Assembly: GCA_037074615.1 (NCBI GenBank)
Contig: CM073522.1
Coordinates: 29,262,962 to 29,326,961 of the forward strand
Source: Leucaena leucocephala
Lineage: Eukaryota > Streptophyta > Magnoliopsida > Fabales > Fabaceae
Length of the DNA stretch: 64,000 bases
Direction: 5' to 3'
Translations under genes and position numbers: made by a program
Part shown: positions 1 to 10,874 of the stretch, piece by piece
Numbering within the stretch: the first letter of the stretch is position 1
Layout of the letters: each line of letters starts with the position of its first letter
The notes under the pieces: model-generated
What the model was told of the DNA's origin: nothing
The model's database searches: none
The model's input: the letters and a program-made list of their open reading frames with translations, nothing else

Positions 1-381
1 AACTTATATTTTTTTTTTCAAAAGTAAAGTCACTTACCACTTTAACCAACAGCTTCTTAGTAACTTCTTTTCCTGTTGCCCTATCACTATCAAGACTTTA
101 TGATGTAACTCTTTTTATTATTAATATCATTTTTGCCTTTTTATAAAAAAGAAACCTATCTACAGAATTACTTCTCATATAACATAATGCTCCCCGAAAA
201 ATTGAATTTTATTATTAACATGATATGATATCCATACTTACAACATAATACTTACAAAAGTGGTGATGAAATTCACTGAAAATTAAATCTCCCACCTTCA
301 CTAACTTCATTTTTGTTCTTTTCCTTTCTTCCCCTTCAAGGATATTCAGTTCATTTCTTCTTTTACATTCAAGAGATGCAT
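1..381. other. AT-rich flank downstream of the glucanase gene
   Basis: No coding potential seen on either strand. It lies downstream of the stop codon of the minus-strand glucanase gene at 382, so its right part should hold that gene's 3' UTR and poly(A) signal. Confidence 0.4.
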
Positions 382-3300
382 TCACATCTTACAATTACCA
401 TAGCCTGTACACAATAACAAGAACATGCACACAACATCGTAAGTCATAATGAAGAATAAGATCATTAAATAATTTTGCCCAATTATGTTAACAACTAAAT
501 TATAAAATTTTTGTTTTTTTTTATTTTAAAAAATTACAACTACCTCCATTTTTTTGTGTTCCTATTTATAAATTGTTTTATAAAATCTATGAAGCAATTG
601 ATTTTGTTTGTAATTAAGGGTATTTATTAAAATATTGTATTTTTTTTAAAAAAAATACAACAAAATAAGTACACCTTTGAATCTCTACATTTATATAAAG
701 TTTTAGTTTAGTTCCTTTAATTTTATAAAGTATATTTTTATTCTTCTAACCCTAACATATTAACGGCGTCAGGATCATAAGATTGAAAAAGACAATAAAA
801 AATTAAGGGACCAAAATGAGAACTAATATACAAGTATATGACTAGAGATATAACTTTTGCCAAAAATAAATTAATTTTTTTAATTTTTATAAATAAGTTA
901 AATATAACGGATATGTAAAAAGGTATAGGATCTTACTTGGATTAACATTGGTAAGTTGACCTGAATTAGAGAAGTAACAGGTTTCTTGGGCCGGGCCTTT
1001 GGTCTTATAGTAGGCATTCATAGCATAAGTAGCATGGGTCTGAACAGTGTTGGGCTCAAAGCAGGCCCCTCCGGGCTGAATGGGCCCACAATCCACGCCC
1101 TGACTACACACGTAATCAATGTTTGCTTGAAGAGCTTGCTTAGCTACGTTTGGTTTCGGCACGCACCAATTTCCTCCTTTTCCCTTATGATGCCCTCCTC
1201 CTTGATGATGGCCCCCACCTTTTTTTGGAACTGGTGATGCTGGTGCTGCCTATTAATTTATATTGAATAAATTATTATTTTTTAAAATATATTATAAATA
1301 AATCATAAACATAATCTAGATATGTGGCCGCTTGTTGTATTTATTGTCTAGTAAAAAGTTTATATTTTGTGTTTTTTTAAAATTTATTTATTTGAGTTAT
1401 AAAATAGTGTGATTTGACATTATTTTTATATTTTATATATAATATAGTTAGAAAAATCATAAGAAACTTTGACCTTTTCTCCGTCCCTAGCATTTACAGA
1501 TTACTTGCTAGTGAACCCTTTGTATTGTAGGTTTGGATTTGAAATTTAGACTTTCAAATAGCAAATAAGCTTATAAGGGCTAACATTAATGGATTGAGAG
1601 CTTAAATAGGCTTAGGGTCAAGAGTTGACCCCTTTGAATTTTAGATAATAATTTGATTTTTGTTCTCTGTTTTAATATTTTTAATTATATATATATTTTA
1701 CAAGAGAGTATTTTAGTGTTTAAATAACTTTTGATTTTAAGTTTTAATATATTATTTTAAAATTTCAAATATATATACAAGGGCCTAAGTCCGGTAGGTC
1801 CAACCTTGGGCCTGTGAGGAAAAAGGATAAACTTTGTTAACGGAGCCTTTTTTGCATAAGTCGATTTTTTAGGACTGAGTCCACAAAGAGCTAACCCTTT
1901 AGGACCAGATTGGCCCGTTTATCTAATTCTAATCTTAGTCTTAGGTGTCTAAATTTTATATTTGAGACTAATAAATAGCTCGCCCTACTCGATATTGGTA
2001 TCTCCTAGAAGAAAGAAAGACTTCGTCCTACCTTTAAATCATGGGTGAGCTCAACCCTTTTTCAATTTTTTTTTATTATTGTAACTTGCATTGTTAACAA
2101 TAGTTTATCTATTATAAAAAACAAAATTAATATGAAAACATACCTGCCCATGGCCCATGATTCCACAATCATAGACAGGTGTCAAGTCCGGTTGAAACAA
2201 TCCCCAGTTCTTCTCAGCGGTCGGACCAGGTTTCTGGTTCTCGTTAAACAATGCAAAAATGTAAGTCTCAAATTGCCGGTTCGGCATCAATGGTGTCCCT
2301 CTCTTAGATGCGATATGCTTTACGAGCTCGCTATTATACGACGCCGCATTGCCCACACTACAAATCGCCGGGTTGTCACAATTAGAGGGCCATCCCGTCT
2401 CGCCCACAGCCACGTCCACATCAGCAAATCCAGCAGCCATCATGGCGGAGTGAACGGCGTCAAGGAGGATGTCGAATTGATTCTTGTAATGGCGGCGCGT
2501 GAAGGGGTCAAGGAAGGAAGGGCTGGGCTTGAAGATATCAAAGTTAAGGTTATTAGGATCTAAGTTGAAGTAAGGGTAAGGATTGACCATGAAAGGGGTC
2601 TTGGTTTGTCTTAAGAATTCAAGCATTGGCTTTAAAATGGGTTCTGAGTATAATGCCTTAAATCTGGCTGCACTTGGCGGTGTAACTGTTTCCATGATAA
2701 TCAATGAGTGGGCTGTGGAAACCTGAAACATAATTCATCCCAATCAAATTAGTTTTGATTCACCCTCTTTGACAATAAATTATTAAATTAATTAGATATT
2801 ACGTTGATAAAAATATCAAATCTATGACCCTTTTGATAAAAATATCAAATTAGCTTCCCTTCCTTCTTTTCTTTTTTACTTTGTTTAAAAAGGAATTGTT
2901 CCCTTTCAAGGAGACCACATGAGCAATTAGAACAAGAAAGCAGAGTCTAATTGAGAGAAAATTTGATAATTCAACATATCAGTATTCTAATTAGTCAAAT
3001 CAAGATAAGATATTAAAAAAATAATTAAAATATTAGTGTTCATGATATTAAAGTGACAATTGCATTGGGTCACTTACCATAATATCATTGATTCCCTCTG
3101 CTTGAAGGGCATCATGGAGGGATTTCATGGCAGGTACAAGGTTTTGTAACATGCTTTGATCTCCCCAATGAAGCACTTCACTACCCACAAGGATGTACCT
3201 AATCTTGGTTGCCGGGTGAAAAGGTTTGATTTTGTTCACAACCCATTGTCGTGCGAAATTCACGTCAGCAAGCGATACAATATCGCCATTAGGGGCTGTG

Positions 3301-3524
3301 ACGGTAACAGTAATGCCGGTATCAGCAAAAGCCCGTATGTAATCTGGATTCACGTCAAAGAGCTTAACGGCATTAATTGTGGTCTTTGTCTTGAGAAAGT
3401 TCGCGACAGTTGCTGGTGGTGGCAGGTTGTCTCCGAGCGTGCCATAGTTGACGCCGATGGCATTCGCGGAGGCGATCAGGGAAAGGAAAAGGAAAGGGGT
3501 AAGAATATGGCTACCCAAGATCAT
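382..3524 (-). CDS. Glucan endo-1,3-beta-glucosidase (GH17) with C-terminal X8/CBM43 domain, 4 exons
   Basis: Exons on the minus strand: 3524-3078, 2722-2144, 1249-937 and 404-382, all with GT-AG borders and continuous phase, giving 453 residues. The protein starts with a hydrophobic signal peptide (about residues 1-22) followed by IGVNYGTLGDNLPPP, the usual mature start of GH17. GETGWPS holds the presumed nucleophile Glu257. The acid/base motif reads VGSEVL (Glu116), where many relatives have VGNEVL. A Gly/His-rich linker (about 353-368) leads into the X8 domain, which starts NWCVPKP and has spaced cysteines. A 23-nt last exon adds SYGNCKM and stop. There is no hydrophobic tail, so a secreted or wall protein rather than a GPI-anchored one is likely. 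GH17 enzymes cut callose and other beta-1,3-glucans; X8 binds beta-1,3-glucan. The tiny last exon is the least certain part. Intron 2 holds a SINE-like repeat. Confidence 0.9.
1981..2065. repeat. SINE-like repeat in glucanase intron 2
   Basis: This segment resembles the one at 36947-37022: both have a GGTATC or AGTATC block, then GTCCT-CCTTTA-AT, then GGGTGA and a run of Ts or As. The shared core and pyrimidine/A-rich end suggest a short tRNA-derived SINE family. This copy is diverged and I see no clear target-site duplication. Confidence 0.4.
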
Positions 3525-3906
3525 TGTTCTTTTCTCTTTTTTACTTATTGTTTAGTGTTGTTTAAGGTAAATGTCAAAAGTCAAATTAGAAATCTAAACG
3601 GTCTGTCTAAGGTTAGTAACAAAATTTGTTCTTCAATGTCAGAAGAAATTTAAACGGAGATTTATCGTCTAAGGGTGCCAAAGTTGACGCCGATGTTATT
3701 TGTGGTGGCAATTAGGCTGAGGATTAAAAGGAAAGAGCAAAAAATAATGATAAGGCTAAATATGGCCATTGTTTTTTTTTTTTCCCTTCTTCTTAAGGTA
3801 AAGGTCAAAAGTCAAAAGTCAAAATTACCATCTATATATATACAAAAGGGTGGTAACAAAATTTTTTGTTTGAAGTTAGAAGAAATTAAAAGGGAGAGTT
3901 ATCGTC
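3430..3906 (-). repeat. Tandem duplication of glucanase promoter plus start of exon 1
   Basis: Two adjacent units of about 235 bp are similar along their length: 3430-3668 (the functional gene start) and 3669-3906. Shared blocks include the coding stretch around GTTGACGCCGATG and the upstream blocks AAGGTAAATGTCAAAAGTCAAA, GGT-AGTAACAAAATTT, and TCAGAAGAAATT followed by TTATCGTCT. The duplication therefore covers promoter, 5' UTR and signal-peptide coding sequence together. Confidence 0.75.
3662..3769 (-). pseudogene. Duplicated GH17 first-exon fragment (dead copy)
   Basis: Reading minus from an ATG at 3769 gives about 35 residues: a hydrophobic signal peptide followed by NNIGVNFGTLRR and a stop. 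It parallels the start of the intact glucanase (IGVNYGTLGDN), but has diverged and ends after GTL. It is the coding part of the second unit of the tandem duplication. It could be transcribed as a short peptide but has no catalytic domain. Confidence 0.75.
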
Positions 3907-5061
3907 TCAGAAATGAAACATGGCAAGAAGCATTTAAATAGCTATATATCACAGTGGAAATGTCTATTATTTAATGGGTCGGTAGTGAAGTTAGCTAAAT
4001 TGTTGGTTTGGGTTAAAAAAGTAATATAAGCCTTACAAAATTTCTCTCACTAATTTTGGTCAATGAATGATAAGTAGGGCTATTCTAAGTAAAAACTGAA
4101 ATACGAAGTTTTTTTTAGGAAAAATTATTTTGAAGTCCTGCACAAGAAACCTAGATGCAAAAAAATCCTACGAAATATATAAATAGTTCTCAAGTGTCAA
4201 TTCTATTATATAAAAATATGCTTTTATATACTCAATTATCAATTTTTTTAAAAAAATAATGATATTTTAGTAATTGAGTATGAAAATATATTTACATACA
4301 AGAGACATGGGACTTGAGAGTTGTTTATGCATTTAATGAGACTTTTTTTTGTATTTAGATTGTTTACATGGGAGTTCAAAGTAATTTTCCCTTTTAAGAA
4401 AGCTTTTGCCAGAAAATATGGAGTTGCCCTATCTCGCGAGCAAAGTTCCTTTATGGGAAGACTTTTTTATAATTAGGATATACACTCTCTTTTATTCTCG
4501 AATTGGGATTTTGAGATTATTCACTCATACATAGATACATAGAAGTATTTCAATGTGCTGCTGATCATCTATCTTGTCTGAAAGACTCGTAAAGTGAACA
4601 ACAATCTGTTTATTTTTCACGAGCCTCCAACTTTTTGTTTGGTAGAACTTCTAAAGGGAAAAAAAAAACTAGTATGGTGACTATTTATTTGGTTAGATCC
4701 GGCAAACTTCTTTATAAAATAATATAATATAATTAAAATATATAAAAATATTTTATGATTATGAAAAGATTAATATTTAAAAAAAATATTTATTTATAAA
4801 TAAATAGAACATTCATGCATTAGTCATATATAATTCAACAAAATAAAATTATTAAAATATAAATATTTTTAATTAACTTAAAATGATATCGTTCTAAACT
4901 CAATAAAAAATATATGCATATTTAAATAGGATCCGCAGCCTAAATGGATCCCATAATAGCAAACAAAGAGAAATTAAAGAAAATGAATATCCCAGAATTG
5001 TTGTACTTTATGAAGAAAAGGGATCTCTTAAAGATTGAAGTATTTTACAATGAAGCCACTG
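3907..5061. other. AT-rich intergenic stretch, no gene seen
   Basis: No long open frame and no recognised domain on either strand. The stretch is dominated by short A/T runs. It separates the duplicated glucanase promoter from the MITE and pararetrovirus relics. Confidence 0.4.
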
Positions 5062-5340
5062 AGATATAAAGCTGGTAAAATAGACTGTAGGGTTGACTTC
5101 GGTTACATAGCTTACCTTATTAATTATTAATATTATTATTTATTTTATTTAAATATTATTTTAAATATTCTCATTATCAAACACTAATAAAGATAATTAT
5201 TTACTTATTGATATGTGTTGATATTTTATAATTGATTAATATTATATTAATATTTATTTAGATTTATAGTTGTAAAAATTAAGATTTTTTATAAGAGTAT
5301 AACACTAATAATTTTTTAATTATGCTAATATGATATTAGA
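5062..5340 (+). mobile_element. Truncated copy of a MITE family (second copy at 31357-31820)
   Basis: It begins AAAGCTGGTAAAAT, like GAGCTGGTAAAACT at 31361. It then shares about 210 bp of AT-rich core with 31475-31700, including AATATTTATTTAGATTTATAG, AGAGTATAACA and TAATATGATATTAGAAA. The GC-rich ends seen in the 31-kb copy are reduced here. The right end is replaced by the pararetrovirus relic that starts at about 5341. Confidence 0.6.
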
Positions 5341-5660
5341 AACATGATCCACCTCCTCGTAGACTTAAACAAGAATTTAGATCCAAACCTAAGGTCGATT
5401 TTCCTATACAAAACAAAGTCAAATGTTTCAAATGTGGCAAATTAGGTCATATTTTGAGATATTGCTCTTTGACAAGAAAACTAAAGAAGATTAGATGTAT
5501 TGATGAACCTCTTATTGAACAAATAAACAATCTTTTAATTGAAGATACTTCTAGTTCAGAAATTGAAAGTGAAAAGAGTGATTCTTCTTCTGAGGATATT
5601 CAAAATATTCAAAATGATGATATCCCAGAATCCTCTTCTATCAATGTTATCACAAAAGAA
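5341..5660 (+). pseudogene. Endogenous pararetrovirus (caulimovirid-like) relic: CCHC zinc knuckle of the coat/gag protein
   Basis: The plus-strand frame through 5341-5695 contains a CX2CX4HX4C zinc knuckle (CFKCGKLGHILRYC, about 5424-5465). A basic segment and then a Ser/Glu/Asp-rich acidic tail follow. This order is typical of the coat-protein region of caulimovirid-like endogenous elements, though a retrotransposon gag knuckle would look similar. Only this fragment remains, with no upstream start and no adjoining protease. It meets an oppositely oriented RNase H fragment at about 5660, so this is a rearranged relic. Confidence 0.55.
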
Positions 5661-5880
5661 CAAGATTTACTCAAAATTTTTAACATCCTTTTGTAAAATA
5701 TCTTTTACAGATTTGAAATCAATACGGAGTAAAAATCTTTGGTTTAATAAGTCAGATTGAAATTTGAAAATGCATAAAACAATTGCCAAAATTTCCTTTT
5801 TAATGGTGGAATAGTTTTGTTGAGTGCTATTCCAATGTTTAGATGTAAAAGATACAATTTTTTCTTTTCCGTCAAGACGT
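5661..5880 (-). pseudogene. Endogenous pararetrovirus-like relic: RNase H fragment
   Basis: The minus strand reads an RNase H-like stretch. Recognisable parts are a segment with SFTSKHWN, then YSTIKKEILAIV, then RIDFKSVKDILQKDVKN, which is the usual order in caulimovirid and Ty3-type RNase H. About 70 residues are present, with no reverse transcriptase upstream and no downstream part. Its end overlaps the 3' end of the plus-strand zinc-knuckle fragment, so two pieces of a related element lie in opposite orientation. Confidence 0.6.
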
Positions 5881-6915
5881 TTTTAAAAATACTAAAAAAA
5901 AAGTGACATATTAACGGGATAACTTGTCATAATGAGGTGGGTTTAGGTTGACAAAATGTTAGCCTATTTTATAACAAGCTTCATAATCTGCCCCCATTTA
6001 ACTCACGGGTTGTGACGGGCTTACCCACAACTCATTGACGTGCCGTTTTCCTTCCTCCATTAAAATAGAGAGGTGGTCTTTGCCTAATCTTTTTTTTTTT
6101 AATTACTCATCAAAACATATTTGTGAATTACTTTTGATTTTTGAAACTATTCATTAGATAGAGCAATAAAATACATCATTTTAATTACATCTTGGGAGGT
6201 TTTAAACTTTGAACATATGCCCCAAAACCATAAGACACCTAGTTTATGAGTATTTTATATGTCTTCCTCAATCTAGATTTATCCAATATAAGATTAGATT
6301 TCTTCCCTCTATTGACCTCACAAACTTCTATTTATGAAGTAATCGATTTACCTACACAAAATAGAATCACAAAATCTGAATTCTATTTATAAAGGAAGAG
6401 AGAGAGAGAGAGTTAAGGTGATTTATGAATAAAAGGGATATATCACAAATTCTTGCCCATACTTTTTTTATTTCTATTTGTGCCCCACTTATAACTTAGT
6501 GCCGGGTTGATTTAATTTAAAACTATAGTTTGAAAACAAATAAACATTAAATATCCATAAGAGCTTCTGGAATAAATTATGATATTGGGAGTCTAAAGTT
6601 ATGGTTTCAAATAAATTTATAAGACTAGTTTATAGGCGGGGTAAATAGTTTTTAGGATGTATAATGACCATTTTATTTTTGTCTTTTTTTTCTATTATTT
6701 TATCACATGCCTTTTCTGCTAATTTACTTATCAAAAAAATCATTTAGTAATAACTATTCAAACACTTATTTTTTTAAAATTATTTTTTTTTTAAAAAAAT
6801 TATAAACTATTTTTCAGAATGTATTCTCCCGTTAGCTCTTCTTCATACACTTAAACAAACGGCCATAACTTATGCATCAAGAGTGGACCAATAGGCTGTT
6901 TTCAACATCATTAAT
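5881..6915. other. Intergenic, no gene seen
   Basis: AT-rich, with a short (GA)n run at about 6400. No domain or conserved frame was found. The part next to 6916 should hold the promoter, or a missed short first exon, of the RDM1-like gene. Confidence 0.35.
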
Positions 6916-7349
6916 ATGAACTTTATCATATATGTGTTTGGGTATTGTGAAGATGCAGAAGCTATATTGGAGAAGGCAAAAGAATACCAGAAGACAATTA
7001 ACCAAGAAGACTTAAATTCCAAGAGCTCGTCTGTCAAATCTGGTGGTAGTAAGTGGCAAGGATTGGCCAAAACACTTGAGAGGTCGTACGGACAGCCACT
7101 GCATCACATGACACACAAGCTGTGTAAGGAATGGAAAAGGCGAGGAATGGAGCAGAAGAAGGAGAGAAGCCATTGGATAGCATGGTGAGTGAAGAGAAAG
7201 TAGAAGCAATCTTGTGGGAAGTTGAATCTGTTCATAGGCTCTCCATTTCTTATGTTTATCTTGCAACTCTTTGGCTCAATGATCCTCACTTTCAACCTTT
7301 TCTTGATCAAGTTCTCGTTCCTCCTCCATCTTCATCTTTTGAATCTTGA
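6916..7349 (+). pseudogene. RDM1-like (RNA-directed DNA methylation 1) gene with a frameshift
   Basis: The frame from the ATG at 6916 reads EDAEAILEKAKEYQ and then WQGLAKTLERSYGQPLHHMT. A second frame from about 7131 continues EKPLDSM, EAILWEVESVHR and LATLWLNDPHFQPFLDQVL, ending at a stop at 7347-7349. Together these match the order of the small plant protein RDM1, which acts in the RdDM complex with DRD1 and DMS3: a GLGKSIKQLYGQPLHYLT-type segment, then a KPLD block and a W-L-DP-F-D block. The frames must join within the purine-rich stretch 7126-7170. I see no intron of workable size there, so a one-base indel is the simplest reading. The N-terminus is short or poorly conserved; an upstream exon is possible. 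It could be a live gene with a sequence error or a duplicate pseudogene. Confidence 0.65.
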
Positions 7350-9186
7350 TATATATGTAGCTTTTCTTAGAACTTGTTTGAATGCAATCTATATATTTGC
7401 ATTTAAGACTTTTTTTAATTTTAAGTATATAATAGAAACAATTATTTTCAGCATATTATTGGGCATTAGCTCCTAATAAGAAGCCGAACCTTTAATTCAC
7501 CACATTGAAACTAGTCATTTCTGTTAAACTCAATAACCCTATTAGTATTTACTATTTAGAACCGTTTTTTATTATGCTTAAACTTATCTTCCATTTGTAG
7601 CTTGGTTGTGTGTGAATTAACATGATAAAATAGATTTTAAATAAAATTGATTTATAATTATGATTTTGAAATTAAAGTTGATTATAATTGATCTTGGATA
7701 TAATTGAAAAGTCAAAACTATGGTTTTATTAAAAAAATATCCAAACACTGCCTATATACATGTCAAAATCAATTATAAACCAAAAACTCCATTTGACCAA
7801 ACAACTCTATACATGCCAAAATCAATTATGAACTATAAACGATGGTAATTTCATAAGCTGTTATTAACTGCTTTTCAATTATACTTTCTTAAAAAATTTA
7901 TCCAAATAACCTATTTATAATCCTAGATGATATTTAATTAAATCACGGTACATGTTTTTAGGAAGAATTATAAATAGGGTCTAAATAAAAACTAACTATT
8001 TTTACATGTAATATACCAAAGGATTACAATTTCCATGTAAATGTTAAAGGTTGTTATGTAAATAAAATTTAAAAATAATTGTTTTTTTATTTAGAATCTG
8101 CTCGTAATTTCTTCCTTCTTCTTTTTTACCATCTTAACAATAGGGTGATATATAGCTAAGTTTGGAATTTGCTTCCCGAATAAAATCTCCATACTACGAA
8201 CAAAATATTTATTTTATGAGATTTTTTTAAAATTTTAAAACAACAATAAATTCATTAATTGTTTTATCTTTAGAAACATTTTTAAATTTATATGTAGATC
8301 AAGGGGGATAAAATTAAAAACAAATAGATTAATATAAATTAAAGTTCATTGAGACTTAAATAAAATTATACTAATTGATTTTATTGAAAAAGAAAATACT
8401 TAATAAACTTCCCCATGACGTTACTAGAGCGTCGTTTTCCGTCTAGTCAATATTCATAAGGGGTTGATAAAAAAAATTCATAAGGGCATTTTGGGAAGGA
8501 TAAAGAAAAGCGTACATACCTTTGTTGAATAGTCAAAAAAATAAAAAAAATCTTCTATCATTGATCCACTTTTCTTTTGGTTTCATTTTTAATGCTATTG
8601 ATTGAATATCATAAGTTTGACTATGTCAAACATATTGTCCCCGCGAAAATTCACAAAGGAATAGTCAAATTTGAATTTCATAATAAGAAAGCAGCTATGA
8701 ATATTATGAAGGTTCCTCCTTAAAATTAGAAATGCATTGAGCTACCAAACGATTTGCTAAAATAAAAATAAAAATGTATTAAGTGAGTCACTCCAAAAAT
8801 AAATAAGTGTCTACGATTTTCCCACCATGACTTAGCCCTCAACTTAGAGTAACTAGATGGTCTTGTTCATATATAAGGTTTCTCAAGTTCAAAATGAGCT
8901 ATTTCAAATAAATTTATTGTAACTAACAAGGATTTAGTCTAACAGAAAGTACTAATTCTTCACACATCGATAAACATAATTTAAATTTTTATTAAAAAAA
9001 TATTCATATTTAGTACCGAATAATATTTAAATAAAATTATCTTTAATTAGAGGGTATTTATGCTTAACAAAAATAGAGAAACAATTTATGTATTAAATTT
9101 AAGTGATCAATGTCAAGGAAAGTGACAGACACAAAGTAAACCCTGTAGTGGTAAATTTTTTAACAAGAAGACAAGAAGCTTGAAAC
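7350..9186. other. Intergenic, with MITE-like relic sequence
   Basis: No gene is seen. At 7620-7860 the motif TCAATTATAA-C or its complement recurs several times in both orientations (near 7650, 7680, 7765 and 7820), as expected of a decayed fold-back MITE. The rest is AT-rich without recognisable coding. Confidence 0.35.
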
Positions 9187-9982
9187 TATGGGTGTTCATA
9201 AAGCCCGCGGCCTGGTATGCCCACCCGAGCCCGCGAAAAAATAGCCCTGCCTAGCCCGATAAATATAGGGCAGGGCTGGGTATCGGGCTGCAAAATGCAG
9301 CCCATACTTTTTTCGGGCTGGGCACCGGGCAGAGGGGTTGCCCTGCCCTGCCCTGCCCATGATCACCCTTTTTTTTATTTTTTTTATTTTCTCCATAGAT
9401 GCTACACTTAGAAGGGAGAATATGATAGTTACTAGTGACTAAAGGGTCATTTTAGAAATATAAGTAGTTAAGTACGTAAGTTACATATTTTAATATTTAT
9501 AATTATATTATTTTTTTTAACTTTATTAATCATAATATGATTACATTACAAATTATAATTATTTATTTTACTTTTTTAGATACTCCATCCTTGTCAACAT
9601 TTGGAAAATTGATGTAAAGTTGTAATTATAAACTACTTAGACTTCAAGATTTTTTTATAGGCAATAAATTTTAAGACTTTAATTATTATCTTTTTGTTAC
9701 CTTATTTTTAGTGGATTATAGATATTATTTAACTCTTTAAGATATATGAATATGATATTATTTTAGAAGTTTATAATTACAGATTTTTTCGACAACATGA
9801 GCATGGCATCACAATTTGGGCATGCCCAGCCCGCCCACGCCCAGCCCGCCCATGCCCAACCCAAAATGGTTAGGGCTTTTACCGGGCAGGGCCGGGCATC
9901 GAGTTACAAAATGCAGCCCATACTTTTTCTGGGCAGAGCACCGGGCAGGAAGGTCGCCCTGTCCTGCCTATGAACACCCCTA
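9187..9982. mobile_element. Non-autonomous hAT-type element, 796 bp, with 8-bp TSD
   Basis: The left end TATGGGTGTTCATA (9187) and the right end, whose complement is TAGGGGTGTTCATA (to 9982), form 14-bp terminal inverted repeats with one mismatch. Both ends are flanked by the identical 8-bp sequence CTTGAAAC (9179-9186 and 9983-9990), the hAT hallmark. GC-rich subterminal blocks at about 9195-9360 and 9820-9970 are direct repeats of each other; both contain CAAAATGCAGCCCATACTTTTT and many GGGCAGGGC motifs. The middle is AT-rich. There is no transposase, so it must be mobilised in trans. Confidence 0.85.
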
Positions 9983-9990
9983 CTTGAAAC

Positions 9991-10874
9991 GGTACAATTT
10001 ACAAGTCACAAGACAACCCAAAAAGCGAGGTAAACAAAAAAAAAAAACACACAAGCAAATTAGCCTAAATCAAGTGAGAGTTGTCCCAAACACAAACGTT
10101 GGAAGATCCTGTTAACTAGTCAATTCGCTCATCATATCATGGGCCCTTTTAGCAAGACAATCTGCACATTTTAAAGCTCCTCTATATAAATACATAATCT
10201 AAAGGTCCCAGTCAGAAAAAGATTAGTGATCTCACATCTGCAATCTTAGAACTTCAAGGATGATTATCCACTATCAACGAGTAATAACTGAAGAGAGAAC
10301 AAAACATTAAATTAGGGCCCTAAATGCTGCCAGTAGCTTAAAAAATTCTAATTCCAGCATGATGCCAAAGTATATAGTAAAAATAATATCATAACACAAC
10401 TTATAGAAGACTACATTATCAATTATCAATACATTGCCTGTAAATCTGTTAATCATAGAGTAAATGAAAAGACATGAAGATATAACACAGAGTACCAAAA
10501 TTTCCTTGACCACAAAATACAAGGTAAGGAACATTCAATGGGACAATAGCAGTATTACAAACTATAGGAAAGGATAATGCAGATGCACCCAGGACATGGC
10601 AATTCAGTTCGGCTGCAGTCCAGAATCACGGTGCCACAGCCGGTCCCAGGGGCACCAAACTAAAACAATCAACAAGTGTGATGCATTGAACAAAAAGTTA
10701 TCACCGTAGCATGGCTTATTGCAGCTTATGCAGCCTATATATGAACCTGTGGTAGTGTTGTTTGTGAATCACACTTATTAGGTTTTCTGAGGAAAAAAAC
10801 ATCGTGGGGAAAAGAAGAAAAAGCCGCAAAATCTTCAGTTCTCTCTCTCTCTTGAAGGCCAAAATCTGTACATC
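9991..10874. other. Downstream region of the DUF506 gene
   Basis: No separate gene is seen. The part next to 10875 should be the 3' UTR of the minus-strand DUF506 gene. A (CT)n run lies at about 10840-10855. Confidence 0.4.

Noticed and set aside
2045..2563. A 172-residue plus-strand open frame opposite glucanase exon 2
   Set aside because: It is the antisense shadow of a well-supported GH17 exon and has no motif of its own.
7104..7200. A mini-intron that would rescue the RDM1-like frame
   Set aside because: The only donor-acceptor pair fitting the frames would span about 30 nt, too short for a plant intron.
9196..10115. Pro/Arg/Cys-rich frames on both strands
   Set aside because: They are made by the GC-rich repeats of the hAT element, not by a gene.
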